Assembly: GCF_001858045.2 (NCBI RefSeq)
Contig: NC_031983.2
Coordinates: forward strand, 15,331,204 to 15,395,203
DNA length: 64,000 nt
Direction of reading: 5' to 3'
Source: Oreochromis niloticus
Taxonomy: Eukaryota; Chordata; Actinopteri; Cichliformes; Cichlidae
Below are positions 34,457 to 46,309 of the stretch, in pieces. The number at the start of each line of letters is the position of its first letter. The first letter of the stretch is position 1. Position numbers and translations under genes: made by a program. The notes beneath the pieces were generated by a model. That model was not told the origin of the DNA, ran no database searches, and saw nothing but the letters and a program-made list of their open reading frames with translations.

Positions 34457-34472
34457 TTAAAAAGTTGTAAAT

Positions 34473-34951
34473 TCTCTGTCTCTCTCTATACAGCTGTATG
34501 CGATCTGATTTCCACTGACTCCCCCCTGAACTTTCCTCAAACCTGTGCCCCAGGTACGACCCCCTCCCTCCCTCTCTTTACAAACATAATTTTTCTTTGT
34601 CATCGGACGCAATTCGTCATGCATCTCGATTAGCCACACATCTGGTTTTGATTAATCACGCTTCCCACTTCCGAAGTACTTCCGGTAAGGTCAAAAGATC
34701 AGGCCAAAAGGTCATCAATCAAACTCGCATTCTTGAGTGACACAAGGAATACCCCTATCAGGGAAAACAGAAAATCTGATCTGAAAATGATGTGCTGGGA
34801 GTTTGCCGTTCTCAGCGGCTCTAGTGACCCTCAAGCTCCTGGCTAGCTATCGAGCTGGTGGATAACAGACCTCGCCGTAAACGTCGGAGCACTTTTGCAA
34901 ATATGTGATTTCTTGATAAACCGCGCAGATATTTGAAGTTTACACAGCTAC
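34473..34951. other. junction sequence between inverted copy B and direct copy C
   Basis: About 480 bases with no counterpart elsewhere in the window. It begins CT-rich and becomes mixed, with CpGs near 34,860-34,925. It may be the true left end of U, which is cut off in copy A, or a remnant of the pre-duplication locus. No gene is supported. Confidence 0.5.
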
Positions 34952-35029
34952 ATTCTTGCCTGAAAATGTGTTAAAAGTTTATTTTGTGACACAGAAAGAT
35001 TAATAAGAGTAATATTAAAACTTACTAGC

Positions 35030-35305
35030 GGCCGCCATTGCTCGAAACTGGAGTTGGCTGGGCCGCGCTATGAATTCTGGGATATGGTGGGCCACGAAAG
35101 ATACACCCGACCCAACCTTCAAATTCGGGGAAAAGGAAGACGCATTTGCATTCAGAGGAGTCTACGAATTTGGACAGCCTCGGCGTGTTGCTGTGACGTA
35201 ATCGGTCTACAAATGCGGCCTCAGGAGGATGCAGCCCATGAATTTGGACACGACCATAGTCTTGTCTGCAGTTTTTTGCCGGCTTAGCACAGGTCAAAAC
35301 GCATT
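35030..35305. other. CpG-containing segment, possible minus-strand first exon
   Basis: Read on the minus strand it holds CAATGGCGGCCGCTAGTAAGT, an ATG in good context running straight into a donor-like TAG/TAAGT or GCTA/GTAAG. CpGs and a TGACGTAA site are nearby. It could be a promoter with a first exon directed leftward, or part of a dispersed repeat. No longer frame is supported. Confidence 0.3.
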
Positions 35306-36185
35306 AAGTCTTTATCTATATTAGGCCTGAAGATGAGACATGGATATCATGATCCTGATGAAAAGTTAATTAGTGGCATCACAGTAATCTCTGTTTACAG
35401 AGTTAAAGGTGGGGGGGCTAAAATGTTTAATCAGATGAGGGGGAACAACAACAGGCCCGCTACCATGCTTTAGTCAAGTCAGTCAATCAGCTTTATTCGC
35501 CACATGCAGGTTGCCCTGCAGTGGAATGGACCCGCCCCCCGAACTTACACACACAACGCAGACATCACATGGGGATACAGGTCGGAGATCGGTAACATTA
35601 CAGAAAACCACTGAAATGTACACTACAATGGGAAAGTACAAGAGGAAAAAAAGAGACCTCTACTCATGCCGGGCTCCTATGGGAGGACAGCATAAGAACA
35701 GGAAACAAAAAAACTCCTCTGCACAGAAAGCACATGAATGTCCACAGCACAACATTATGGAGCATGTGACAAGCCACAGGGTTGGGTAGGGGGTGAGGAG
35801 TAATCCTAAGCAAACACAGCAGCCATCCTGCCACTGCGCCGCCATCCCAGCGCGGGCCCAGACCTGTCATGTTCTCTAGGAGGGAACAAGCATCGAAGGC
35901 GTTTGGAAAGGGGGGGATGAGTGAGTGCTTATCAGTGTATGTGTATGTGTGTGCGTGTCCAGAGTTCAGCTGAGACAGTGTCCTTCGCCCTGCCAGGCTA
36001 AGTAAACAGTCTTCCAGCCAACCCAGGTGGCCTTGCTTGGAATGGGAAGAACAGTCTAAACACAGTCGTTATCAGGGAGTTTTTGTTCAGCTCCAGCCTT
36101 GAGCCCGCAGCTGGCGCCGAAGGGATAGCCACATTATGATGGTGGTTTTCTTTAGTGCGAACAACTCATAATTTCAAAGCTCTTC

Positions 36186-36635
36186 TTAACAGTCCGACAC
36201 TGGTCTCTCAATCTCCCGTTGGAGAGCCGTGAGCTTCTCCATGATGTTATCAAACTTGTGCTCCGTGGTCTTGTCATTCTTGTGCTCAAAGAGCAGATTC
36301 TGAGAACTCACGAACGCAGTGAGCTGGTCCAAGATGTGATCCAATTTGCGCTCAGAGGTGTTATTCTGAGTGTTCACGGCAGCCGTAAGCTTCTCCAAGA
36401 TCTTATCCGTGCTGCACTCAATGAGCCCATTCTGAGAAGTCACGCCTCGTCCCATCATTTCAATCCCAGCGGGCAGCCTTGTGGGGGTTTGAACAGCCGG
36501 TTCCGCTTTCTTAATTCTTCGATAAGCCAGGGCCAAGCCAGCTCCGATCAGCAAGAACCCTGTTATCATGGTTCCGAATAGGTAGATATCTTCAGCGTCT
36601 TCGATCGACAGTCCCGCAGGCACACGATTCTCCAT
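36186..36635 (-). CDS. single-span membrane protein with repeated coiled-coil motif, U copy C
   Basis: 149 codons starting ATGGAGAATCG at 36,635. A short acidic N-terminus (IEDAEDIY) is followed by one hydrophobic span (residues 17-38, rich in Gly/Leu/Ile) and then a basic stop-transfer RRIKK. After a Pro-rich linker come three related blocks with the pattern K-x-D-x-I-x-x-x-L-T-A followed by Q: residues 77-91, 97-113 and 127-140. They look like a short coiled-coil repeat. The topology would be N-terminus outside, coiled coil in the cytosol (positive-inside rule, inference). The family is not recognised. The motif KLDNIERGVNELK in the 267-codon protein of the same unit is similar, so the two may be related. 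Confidence 0.55.
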   Translation of the reverse strand: MENRVPAGLSIEDAEDIYLFGTMITGFLLIGAGLALAYRRIKKAEPAVQTPTRLPAGIEMMGRGVTSQNGLIECSTDKILEKLTAAVNTQNNTSERKLDHILDQLTAFVSSQNLLFEHKNDKTTEHKFDNIMEKLTALQREIERPVSDC

Positions 36636-36931
36636 TTACACACTCCATTACCATTACACTGCTACCAGGAGGCTGAAATAATAGAAAATGTGTTTTTACA
36701 GTATTCAAAGTCAAACAGTCTTTAGATTCAAAGGCTGCTCTCATGTAAATGTTGCAGGATATAATTTGGAAACATCCATATTTATTAAAATCTCAATATT
36801 TCCTATGAAGACATATAGACTCTACATGGCACTTTGGTGTATTTGATGCCTTGTAGGAAACCCTGAAAATAAAAGTTAAGCAGTTTGTCTTACCTTATTT
36901 TTCTATTCACACACAATGCATACAGTATACT

Positions 36932-37291
36932 TCAATACAGTATAAATGGCATCTTAGGTTTCTTTGGATCTTTCAGTTTACCTTCAAAGTTAGGGCAGGT
37001 CAGGACCTGAGTGCTGTATGAGCTGAGAGGAGCCACTCGGGCTGAGTGCTTCTTCATCCTCCACTGGGGGCACCACACACTGTCCTCCCCTGGAAGTAGT
37101 GTGTATGTAAGTTTAGAAGTGTTGCTTGGCTGCTGCTGCAAGCTCAGCAGCTCCTTCAGCTCGCTCCGTGCATCCTCAGACTCCCGACTCCTCCGCTTCT
37201 TTTTCACACTCTTGACTGCCTCCTCCTCCTTTTCCTAGGTCTCTGTCAATTCTTCTGTCTCATTCCCAGCAAGTCCTGACTCTCTGTTCAT
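36932..37291 (-). pseudogene. charged exon-like frame with in-frame stop, U copy C
   Basis: From an ATG at 37,291 the frame reads 18 codons (MNRESGLAGNETEELTET), meets TAG at 37,235-37,237, and continues open through a Glu/Lys/Arg-rich part (KSVKKKRRSRESEDARSELK) and a more globular part (GEDSVWCPQWRMKKH, VLTCPNFEG). A splice donor GAAG/GTAAAC falls at 36,982, so the true exon probably ends there. Codon-like composition and length suggest a former coding exon. The same stop is present in copy A, so it predates the duplication or is read some other way. Not recognised. Confidence 0.4.
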
Positions 37292-37494
37292 GTCTAGACC
37301 AGCACGCTCGCTGCTGCTGGGGATCTGTCTGTATAGTGCCACAGCTCAGTGGTGATAGCTCAGCGGAAGTGTAGCGAAGTGGAGACCCTACAGTTGCTCT
37401 ATCATGCCGTGATCCAGCTCTGCCAGTGTCTCCAAGGGACACTGAGCTTCAAGTGTGTGTGGCATGGTGGAATCACTCCCCTCATCTCTTTCGA

Positions 37495-37625
37495 CAACCT
37501 GTTCTCACTCCCGACTCGTAAAATACAGGCGATTGGTCAAGTCCCTAAACTTCTGATACTGACGGAAAAGATACCCTTCCACGTTTCTATGAAACGCTGT
37601 GGGTTCTCTTTGGGCAAATCTATGT
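37495..37625 (+). repeat. diverged KDZ-terminus-like sequence, copy C
   Basis: Copy C version of the segment at 2,514-2,640, again resembling the left terminal repeat of the KDZ element. It suggests that U already contained a remnant of a related element before it was duplicated. Confidence 0.7.
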
Positions 37626-37864
37626 TTGTGGAAGAATGGATGACAAAACGAATTTGGTCTCTCACACATATAATGGTTGAAATTGGAGATATACTTAAAT
37701 TATATATCAGAGAGGTGAAATCCACAAAGTAGCCAACATTATTTTTTACAATTATAGATATTTTAAGGCTGTAAAACCCCTCACTACACACTTTATACAC
37801 TTTTCTTATACAGGCATGAACAGTTTTACACTTTTCTCCCTTCTTTAAACACTCTCAAAGTTCA

Positions 37865-37981
37865 AACCTTTGTAAAAAAACAAAACAAAACAAAAAAAAC
37901 AAGCATGCAAAATTGCACTAAAAAAACTGGCGAAACAGCGCAGCCACGAAAGGTGAATCGCATTTTAGCGAGGGACCACTG
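37865..37981 (-). mobile_element. Tigger/pogo-like terminal sequence, copy C
   Basis: Same as 2,870-2,994, with CAGTGGTCCCTCGC at its right edge on the minus strand and a TA next to it. Confidence 0.55.
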
Positions 37982-37999
37982 TAATTTTGAAAGTACGTC

Positions 38000-40900
38000 A
38001 CAACATACCCTTCGTAAATACTAATGTATAGAAACCCTTACTAGCAATCATTCATTTATTTTTTGTGGCTTTTTTTCAGGGTTTGTTGACATGCTGTGTA
38101 GGTGTGTACTTGGCTAGCTGATATTGACATAACGGGGGAAACTTTGACTATTGTTCACCTGTAGTTTGAATGCTGAACATTTGCCTGTTTAAATCATAAG
38201 AAGAGTCACTATGCTAGATGAACTGCGCGTGTCGCTGTATGAAAGGCGATGCCTTTGGCCAAAGAGTAAATATGTGGTTAGCTGTTGCTAACCATTGACT
38301 ATAATCACTGCTGTAAATATTAGTAGTCTAGAATTTAACCTGTAAATACTGCTTAATATTACTCTATGAATATAACCAATGTATTGCATTAATTATTGCT
38401 TAAAATAACTCTTGCTGTAAATGCGAGTTAGAGGAATACGCGTGGGAAAATGAAGGGAAGTAGGCAGATAAATAGCAAGTTGTAGAGGGACTGTTTCGAG
38501 AGACTGAGAAAAAAATTAGCTCTCTGCGCTGCAGAGCACTGTGTCTGCAGGCAGTTTGTGAACCATCCCTAAGTATGTGGATGAGTGAGAGGAGCATCAG
38601 AGCAGTGAAAAGAAATAAGTTTGCAAAAATTAAGAATTGTTGAATATAGAGAGAAAAACAGACACTGCTGCCGAAACATAATGTTGTTGCTGTTTAAATA
38701 ATTTAAACTGAAAGATCTGCAGAAATAAAGTATTTGTTAAGCAACAATACAAAGTAAAGTGAAAAGGTTGTGGGTAAAATTGACTAAAAGACAATATTAA
38801 TTCCCAAAACAGGGATAATGAGTAAACAGGGATCGCAGGCACCTTATTGGATCCTCATCCTAATGAAAGTAAGACCAAAAGTTACATAGATTGGAAATAG
38901 AGCTGACTGAAGTAAAAAATAAAACAAAGGATAAACCAAACTAGAGCTTAATTAAAACATATCCAAACTAATAATAGCAAGAATAACCACTACAAATTAA
39001 TACAAATAATAATAAAACGTAGCTGGGATAAAACCCCAGCCTAAAATAAATGGAGGGAAATTAAATAAATCACACAAAAAATAATAAATGAAATGGGGAG
39101 ATTTGTGTGGTGTGTGGCAAATATAGGAGGGAGTGGTGATGATCTAAGAACATCTAAACATCTTAATAAGGAAGGAGAGATAGAAATCAAATAAATAAGA
39201 ACATGTTTGGGTTAGAAAGAAGTAAAGAGAGTCAAAGCAGCATCCATAAATACATCTCAATAAAATGCAGGAGTTGTAGAAGAGTTCTAATAACGTCTCA
39301 GAGCTTGCATGTGAAATATATATTAAAGTTTGGTTATCACTCACCAAAGAGGAGTGCGAGCGTAGTAAATAATGAAGTTTTGTCTGTTCTAGAGAGTTCT
39401 GCTCTCACCAAAAAGCATGCAGAGAGTGCAAGAGGCACCTGAGTAATATGATGTGAAATAAACGAGTGTTGGAAAAAGTTTCTGTCAAGCTTAGAGGAGT
39501 TCAAAATAAATGGGCTGACATGTGGGGTGAAGTGGTAGTGAGGACAAATATGAACAAATTGACATAAAGAGACACCTGCTATAGATCTGTTTAAAATGCT
39601 GCCGTCACAGATAAGCAGTTGGGAAGAGAAAAGAAGGTAGATGGGGTTAAAATACAACCAACTGGTATACTGAGCATAATAGCTAAAATCACTGGATGGA
39701 AAACAGAGAGTTGAAATAGGGGAGTTTTTTCGCATATGGTGGTTTAATAAGTAAGAGATTGTGGACTTAATAATTTAAAGTAAAATTTAGGGCCCATGTC
39801 AGTGAAGACGCTTAAACAAGTGATCAAATGCTGAGTAGTAGGAACAAAAAAACAAAAAGAAATGTAAAAAGAATAGTGCCCATTAGAGTGAGGAACATAA
39901 AGAAAGAAAATCCAAATATAAGAAAAAAATATTAGATGAACATCTGTGAGGAAAATGATAAGGCAACTATTAAAATAAGAACAGGGGAAGTAAGACATAA
40001 ATGAGTGAAAGAGGAACGTAATACATTAGAGTAGAGAAGTAGTGGAAAAAAGATAATAACACAATTCAGTGAGTAAACGAAAAGCTTAAATATAATAATA
40101 ACTGACTAGAGTGTAATGTTAATAGATAATATAACAGTAATTAGAAAGATGTAATAAATAATGTCATTAAGTGTAATATTACAGTAAGTGGAAGCGTAGC
40201 AATGAATGCAAAGTGATTACACTTGAGGACTTTCTTTCTTTTGAGAAAAAGACTATTTGGCTGGGAAAAGAAATAGAAATAAACGTGATGGGATGCATGG
40301 CTGGTTAACCTGCAGCTGTGGATCATAGAATTGCTGATCAAAAAAAGGAAAAGGCATGGTTAGATGTTGTATGGGGGAAAGGATTAAAGAAGGGATCTTT
40401 GGTGTCTAAAACACTTGCCTTGATACTGGTCAGAATGTGTGTAATCCTTCTTCTGATATTTCAGGAATCAGGGTTTTGAATAGTGACAGGGTTGATCCCA
40501 CAGCGGCATCTTGTCACTTACAGGAAAGTTGAGCAGAAAAACCTAAAAACTGTTTTATAACAATAAATATAAGTATGATAATAAACCCTTATGATCTTGT
40601 TTTAATCTTACAAGAAAAATAAAGAAGCAAATATAGATAAATCTGTGCTGCCAGTAAGAAACACAACCCTCCTTCTATAAGCAGTGTGCATCATGCAAGG
40701 GGGAGATACACGAGAGCCGGGTTTGGAGGGGAGGATATAGCCTTTGTTCCAGCAAAGGTTAGTAATTAGAAAGAAAACATGTGAATCTAAAATGTAAAAA
40801 GGAAAAATCAAATGAGGAGCCTTTGTATTTAAAAAAATATACTACAAAAGTGATTTTGGCTCAGAAGAGGAGAAGAAAATATGAGAAAGTCAGAGATGTA

Positions 40901-42138
40901 GGAAGTCAGATAAAGGAGCTGAAGAGTGTGTGGGTGATTAGACAAGTGGGACAAAGAAAGCTGTGAGTGAGAGGAAAGGAAGGCAAAAGAAAAAAGTGGA
41001 GCAAATGAAAACAGTTACTCACTAACTGATGTATGCACATACTCGAAACAACAACTCTCCTGCTATGAAAAAAAGAAGAAATAACTCCTTAGAGATGGAG
41101 AAGCTCACCAGATGAAGGGGAGAAACACAGATCACCAGTGAAAGACAGCAGGTCAAGAGCCCATGGAAGAGAGCAACACTGGCACTGCGAAGGGCTACGT
41201 CACTGATGAGGCCTGCACAAAGGTGGAGAGGAGGAGTCGGCCAGATGATGACGTCTAATGGTTGACATGGATAAAAGCCCAGGAACTCCAGAGAGGGGCG
41301 TCCAAGGGAAGATCCACAACTCATGAAAGAGAGAGATAGAGGGTGCTCTATCTCCTCGAGTCTAATGAAAGACTATATCTGCAGAGGGCTGGAAAACTGT
41401 ATTAAAACACACCTTTAGTCAGCTGACATACTCATTAATCTGCTGAGGAGCGACAACCAGTGGCCTCTAAAAAGCAACATCGTCTGCATCTGGGATGTTC
41501 CCTGTGTGGATGTTCCTGGAGAACTCCGAGAGGAATGTGGGCAGTACCATTACAACAAGGAATTTACTGCCAAGAGAAATCTTCAGTACATGGACTGTGA
41601 CTGATACCAGAGTACCTAACTATCCATGATATGTGCAGTGAACAACATGAAGCAGCTGCATCAGTAATGCTCCCAACAAACTAATAAGTTTAAAGCCCTG
41701 GGCTCCACCCCTCGTGTTACTCTCCCAGTAGGAAAAGAACATAATTAATAGCAGTTAGACCACATGTACCCATTAGACAGGAAATCATTAAAAACATATT
41801 CATTATTAACACTCTGACATTAGAATAATATTGAATGTTTAGGAAAAGTTTAATAGATAAAGGGTGCAGACGTGACTCTTATTGACACTAGGAACCCCAG
41901 TTAAGGCATGGGATAGATAAGTTAGTATAGCTGTATGAACTAAACTTAGAGAAGTTAATTATCCAGAAATGACACCTATTGAGCACTGCATTATGGAAGG
42001 GATGAAACTTACACATTTACTAAAGGCTGTGGTACTGATGAAACTCGGGATCCCTGGTAATGCGCTACTTTCTAAAGAAAAGAGAAATTGAGACATCTGC
42101 TGTTTCTGACCCTGGTACACTGCTCTTGGGTCTGACAT
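38000..42138. other. AT-rich stretch without a supported gene, copy C
   Basis: Counterpart of 3,000-7,140. It is nearly identical, with no coding sequence supported. Frames at 39,337-39,735 and 41,022-41,324 are also present in copy A but have no protein-like features. Confidence 0.6.
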
Positions 42139-42786
42139 TACATTAGATTAGATTAGATTAGATAAAACTTTATTAATCCCTTGGGTGGGTTCCTCTGGGA
42201 AATTCGGTTTCCAATAGCACAACACCGACAGAAGTTACAGAATGTGAGCAGAATACCATATATACACATATATAAATACAGAGACATATATAAATAAAGA
42301 GTATACAAAAGGGATAAATAGAATAAATAGGAATAAGAATACAAGGGAATTGCACATTTCAAGTCTATTGCACCGTTGGATATTAACAAAAAGTATTGCA
42401 CAGTGAAAAGGCACTACAGCTTAGTTGTCCCCCCGTCCTTTGTCCTCCTGTTTCCCCTCCCTCTCCCCTCCAGAGAGGAGTTAAACAGTCTGATGGCGTG
42501 TGGGACAAATGAGTTTTTAAGTCTGTTGGTTCTTGACTTTGGGAGAAGCAACCTGTCACTGAACAGACTCCTCTGGTTGTTTATGGCTGTGTGCAGAGGA
42601 TGCCCAGCATTGTCCATAATGTCCAGCAATTCTTTTTAGTTTTTAGTGTCCTTTTCTCTGCCACTGTCACCAGAGTGTCCAGCTTCATGCCGACCACAGA
42701 GCCAGCCTTCCTGATCAGTTTTTCCAGCCTGGATGAGTCCTTCTTTGCTGTGCTGCTCCCCCAGCACACCACAGCATAGAAAAGTT
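42139..42786 (-). mobile_element. Rex1/CR1-type LINE, 5'-truncated 3' end, copy C
   Basis: Copy C version of the LINE end at 7,141-7,785. Its reading frame is better preserved through NSFVPHAIRLFNSSLEG, because copy A has lost a T in a run near 7,515. Confidence 0.8.
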
Positions 42787-44056
42787 AGAAAGACAAATAA
42801 TACATTTCCAATTTTAATTGGAACTTAATTTGATAAGTCCATAATGTATTTGACAGAAAGATCAATCAAATAGTTAACAGATAATTACCGTCCATCAGTA
42901 GCCGGCTGCTGATTTTCTGCCATTCTCTTAAAAAGAATCTTGACAAGTACTAGAAGTGCATATCTCTGGAGAGGCAGACTTTGCTGAATGTTAATAATAG
43001 AGGATACATATGACACAGAGCACTCTGGGTCAAGGCAACACCTACAAAGACCTGGTAAGTGTGTCAGTTGTGTGGCTGTGCTTGTGCTTGTTGCATATGT
43101 GTGAGGCCTACGTGCAGGAATTCCCCCAAATACTGAGCTGCAAGAGTCTTAGTGTTAAATGCATTTAAATACAGTAATTTTATCCTAGATCCTAATATTT
43201 ATTATTGAGAATGTATTCTTTGGTGCTTTTAGCCCAATGCTACATGTTATGGAGGTTTTACAGTAGAAATATACAGAAGAATATACATCAGTAAAAGCAC
43301 AAATATATAGAGATGCCAATGTATTTGCTGCCCTTGTTTATTATTTATTGTGATTATTTAGTTTAAAGTAAGATCTTTCCTTCCATCTCTTTCAACATCT
43401 TGCAAAGTGTTGCAAACAGAAACACTTGTGTGCAACTCCATATCACAGTAGTGAGCAGAGCAGTGCTAGGCAGCTGATGTATATTTCATTGTAAATGTGT
43501 TAATAATTTCATTTTTAAATGCTTTCCTGTGATTATTTTCACTTTGGCTTGAAATAAAATGTCTCCCTCTGCTGTAACCACAGCTTACTGCAATTTTTGC
43601 ATGCTTGTATATTTCACACTTTGAAAGAGACAAAGCATGAAATGGTCACGGTGGGCTGGCTCGTCTATAACACGCTTTACCGTGGTTGATGTATGAGATA
43701 ACACTCAAGTCATGGTAAGCTGCACTTACAGCTATTGTAAGTGGAACAATGAGTTATTGAGTATTGATATGTATCTATACATTATTAGAAGTTTTTCTAA
43801 TAGAAAAATGTTTTCTATACATGGATATTTCTGCTGTTTATTTATGGGCTTAAATCCTTCCAAAATGTGGGCCTTTTTATTCTGTGACATAACCAAAAAA
43901 CTAAATAAACTAACTCCTTCAGCTGATGCAGAGGTAATTCAAAAGACTGACTGTGGTGAATTAGTGGATGCTGACAGTCTTCTGAACCACCTACTGGACA
44001 TGTAGCTGAACAGTTTCCTTAACATCTGCCACTTCATACGGTAATACCCTGTGTTG

Positions 44057-44190
44057 GTCAAGTTACTTGAAAATAGTAATTATTTACTAATTACTGATTA
44101 CTTCTCCAAGAAAGTAATCCCATTACTTTACTGATTGCTTATTTTCAAAAGTAATTAGTTACTTTCTTACTTAGTTACTTTTAAAAAAAT
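44057..44190 (+). repeat. hAT-type miniature repeat (AGTTACTT family), copy C
   Basis: Copy C version of 9,053-9,180. Confidence 0.55.
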
Positions 44191-44204
44191 ATGATACACA
44201 ACCA

Positions 44205-45599
44205 ATGTTCCCTCTAATTTTTCATGTGTCTGAGCGAACACACAAACTCCCTGAGCGATCTCTTGGACCACTGTGAGCAACAGCAGACATGTGCACTGTG
44301 GTCACTCCAGCATCTAATCCATCCAAGTTACATGGTTTATTAAAATAATCAAATTACAGCATTTAGACTACTTTTAATTAACTGCTTTAGCCCACTTACA
44401 ATGAAAATGTAAAAAAGTCTTGTTCATGACCTGTGTAGTATGTTAACACTACTGGAAGTAAAAATAACTTGAACTCCAATTTTGAAAACACAACTTTCTT
44501 TCTTTTTAAAATATAAAACTCTGACTTGTATTATGAGTATGAGTCTGTGGTCTGGGAGAGAGTCCTGTAACTCTCTCTCTCTGCAAAATATAGTATATAA
44601 AGACCAATGTTGGGCAATTAATTATATAGTTACTTCTTCAAAAAAAAGTAACTGAGTTATGCAAACAACAAAGTTTTTTGCAGCTGTTTACCTAAAAATA
44701 CAGCCAAGGCATTTTTTTTAAACAAACATTTCAAACTATTTACAGAACAATCAGCTGTTCTGCATCAAATCTGATGCCACACAAACTATTTGTGCCACTC
44801 CAAAAAATAATTTCTGTCCACTATGAGATAAAGGAGAATAACAGCCTGATACCTGCAGGCCTGACAACAGGAGATGTATCACTCCTGTAACACCTGTAAC
44901 ATTCAGCAGCCGCCTCATTGTTCTGACACACACAACAAAACTATTGACTACACTACACACTAACTACACAAGATTTGCGCTAAACGTCGCGAATATCTCA
45001 CATCTCAAAACACCGCCGTTTCGAGCGTTTTCCTTATAAAACGCCGTTTGTACGGTTTCTTCCCGGAGTAAATATAAACAACGATAGTATTCAGGAAGAA
45101 AACCAAACATTGCATATATTTTTTTTATCATAACTCTGGTTTTACGTGGCCTATCAACACAATTTAAAAACTGGTATAAAGTCCACTTTTTTTTCCGTCA
45201 ATTGTTCCGTCTGTCCTGCTCACATCTCCAATGGTTGTACACGTTGTCATTAACGTGGCTTCACTCCTCATCAGCCACGCTGTTTTTCTAGCTAAAACAC
45301 CGGTGTTGGCACATAAGGACTAAGGAGGCTGTCATAGCCTGTCAACGACGTTGATTAGCTCGGTATATACGAATGTGAATCGAGTGATTGGCTGGATTAT
45401 GGGATAAGGTGGCATCGTTCTAATCCCATACGGGAGCAGCCAGTCACTTACTGGCTAACACTGCAAAACAGAATTGTTAAAGTTTTAATTTTTATTTCAA
45501 TTCAGGTTAGATTTTTTTTGTGCGCAACGCAGATTTTTTGTGCGTAGAGACCGTGCCAGCAGTGCGCAATTGCGCACGCGCGCAGCTTAGAGGGAACAT
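44205..45599. mobile_element. hAT-like non-autonomous element, about 1.4 kb, copy C
   Basis: Copy C version of 9,202-10,593, with the same ATGTTCCCTCTAA inverted ends and no coding capacity. Confidence 0.6.
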
Positions 45600-46274
45600 C
45601 GGAAGACTGAGGGCTATTTCTTTCTTTTTTACAATACTGGATTTAGATTTATTTTACTTTCTTATAATAACCTTATTACAGACATAATAAATGAGCTTTG
45701 TCATCGCACGAGATTTGAACCTTTAAGATTATCTGATTATCCTATTGCTTGTAACCTAGCAAAGTATCGATGTCCGTGCAAAGAATTTCATACATGCACA
45801 CGCCGCCGACTCAACTCAATATAACCCTGAGTAAAAAAGAAAACAAAAACAAAAAACACAGCACACATATTCAGGTATCGGTCCTATTTAGTGTCCCAAA
45901 TAATTTTATTAAACAATTTCACCCCTGATGAGGTATTTTGGTTTTGTGCAGCCACTCCTTCTCAGACCAAAGTTAAGTGAGGTAAAGAGCTTTTCTTCAT
46001 TTTTGAGATGTACTTTTACAACAAGGAAGCAGGTCTTCACATTAGCAGAAATGCTCAATAGACAGAAAACAGAACCCTAAAAGAAAATTACCCTGAGATT
46101 AAGGGAAACGGCCTTGTTTTACGCACACCACGGGTCAAGAAGGAGTCAGACGACCGACAATAGGATCGCTTCATCCCGGTCAATTACCTCCGAGAGCTCG
46201 GGATGCTTCAACTCCCTCTGTCGGATACCATAAGCGTATAAGAAAAAACCCCCGGAGAATTTACAACTTTTTAA

Positions 46275-46309
46275 AAGAGAGAGAGAGAGCGAGAGAGAGA
46301 GAGAGAGAG
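46275..46309. repeat. (GA)n microsatellite, copy C
   Basis: Same tract as at 11,273-11,306. Confidence 0.95.

Larger units (their letters stand above)
29406..34472 (-). repeat. U unit, partial inverted copy B
   Basis: Reverse complement of about 11,260-16,605 of copy A (and the matching part of copy C). It runs from the right edge of the KDZ transposon to a CT/GA microsatellite, where homology stops just after GTTGTAAATTCTC. With copy A it forms the two arms of an inverted repeat, each over 5 kb, with the transposon as spacer. The 267-codon frame is intact here and reads on the plus strand. Confidence 0.93.
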
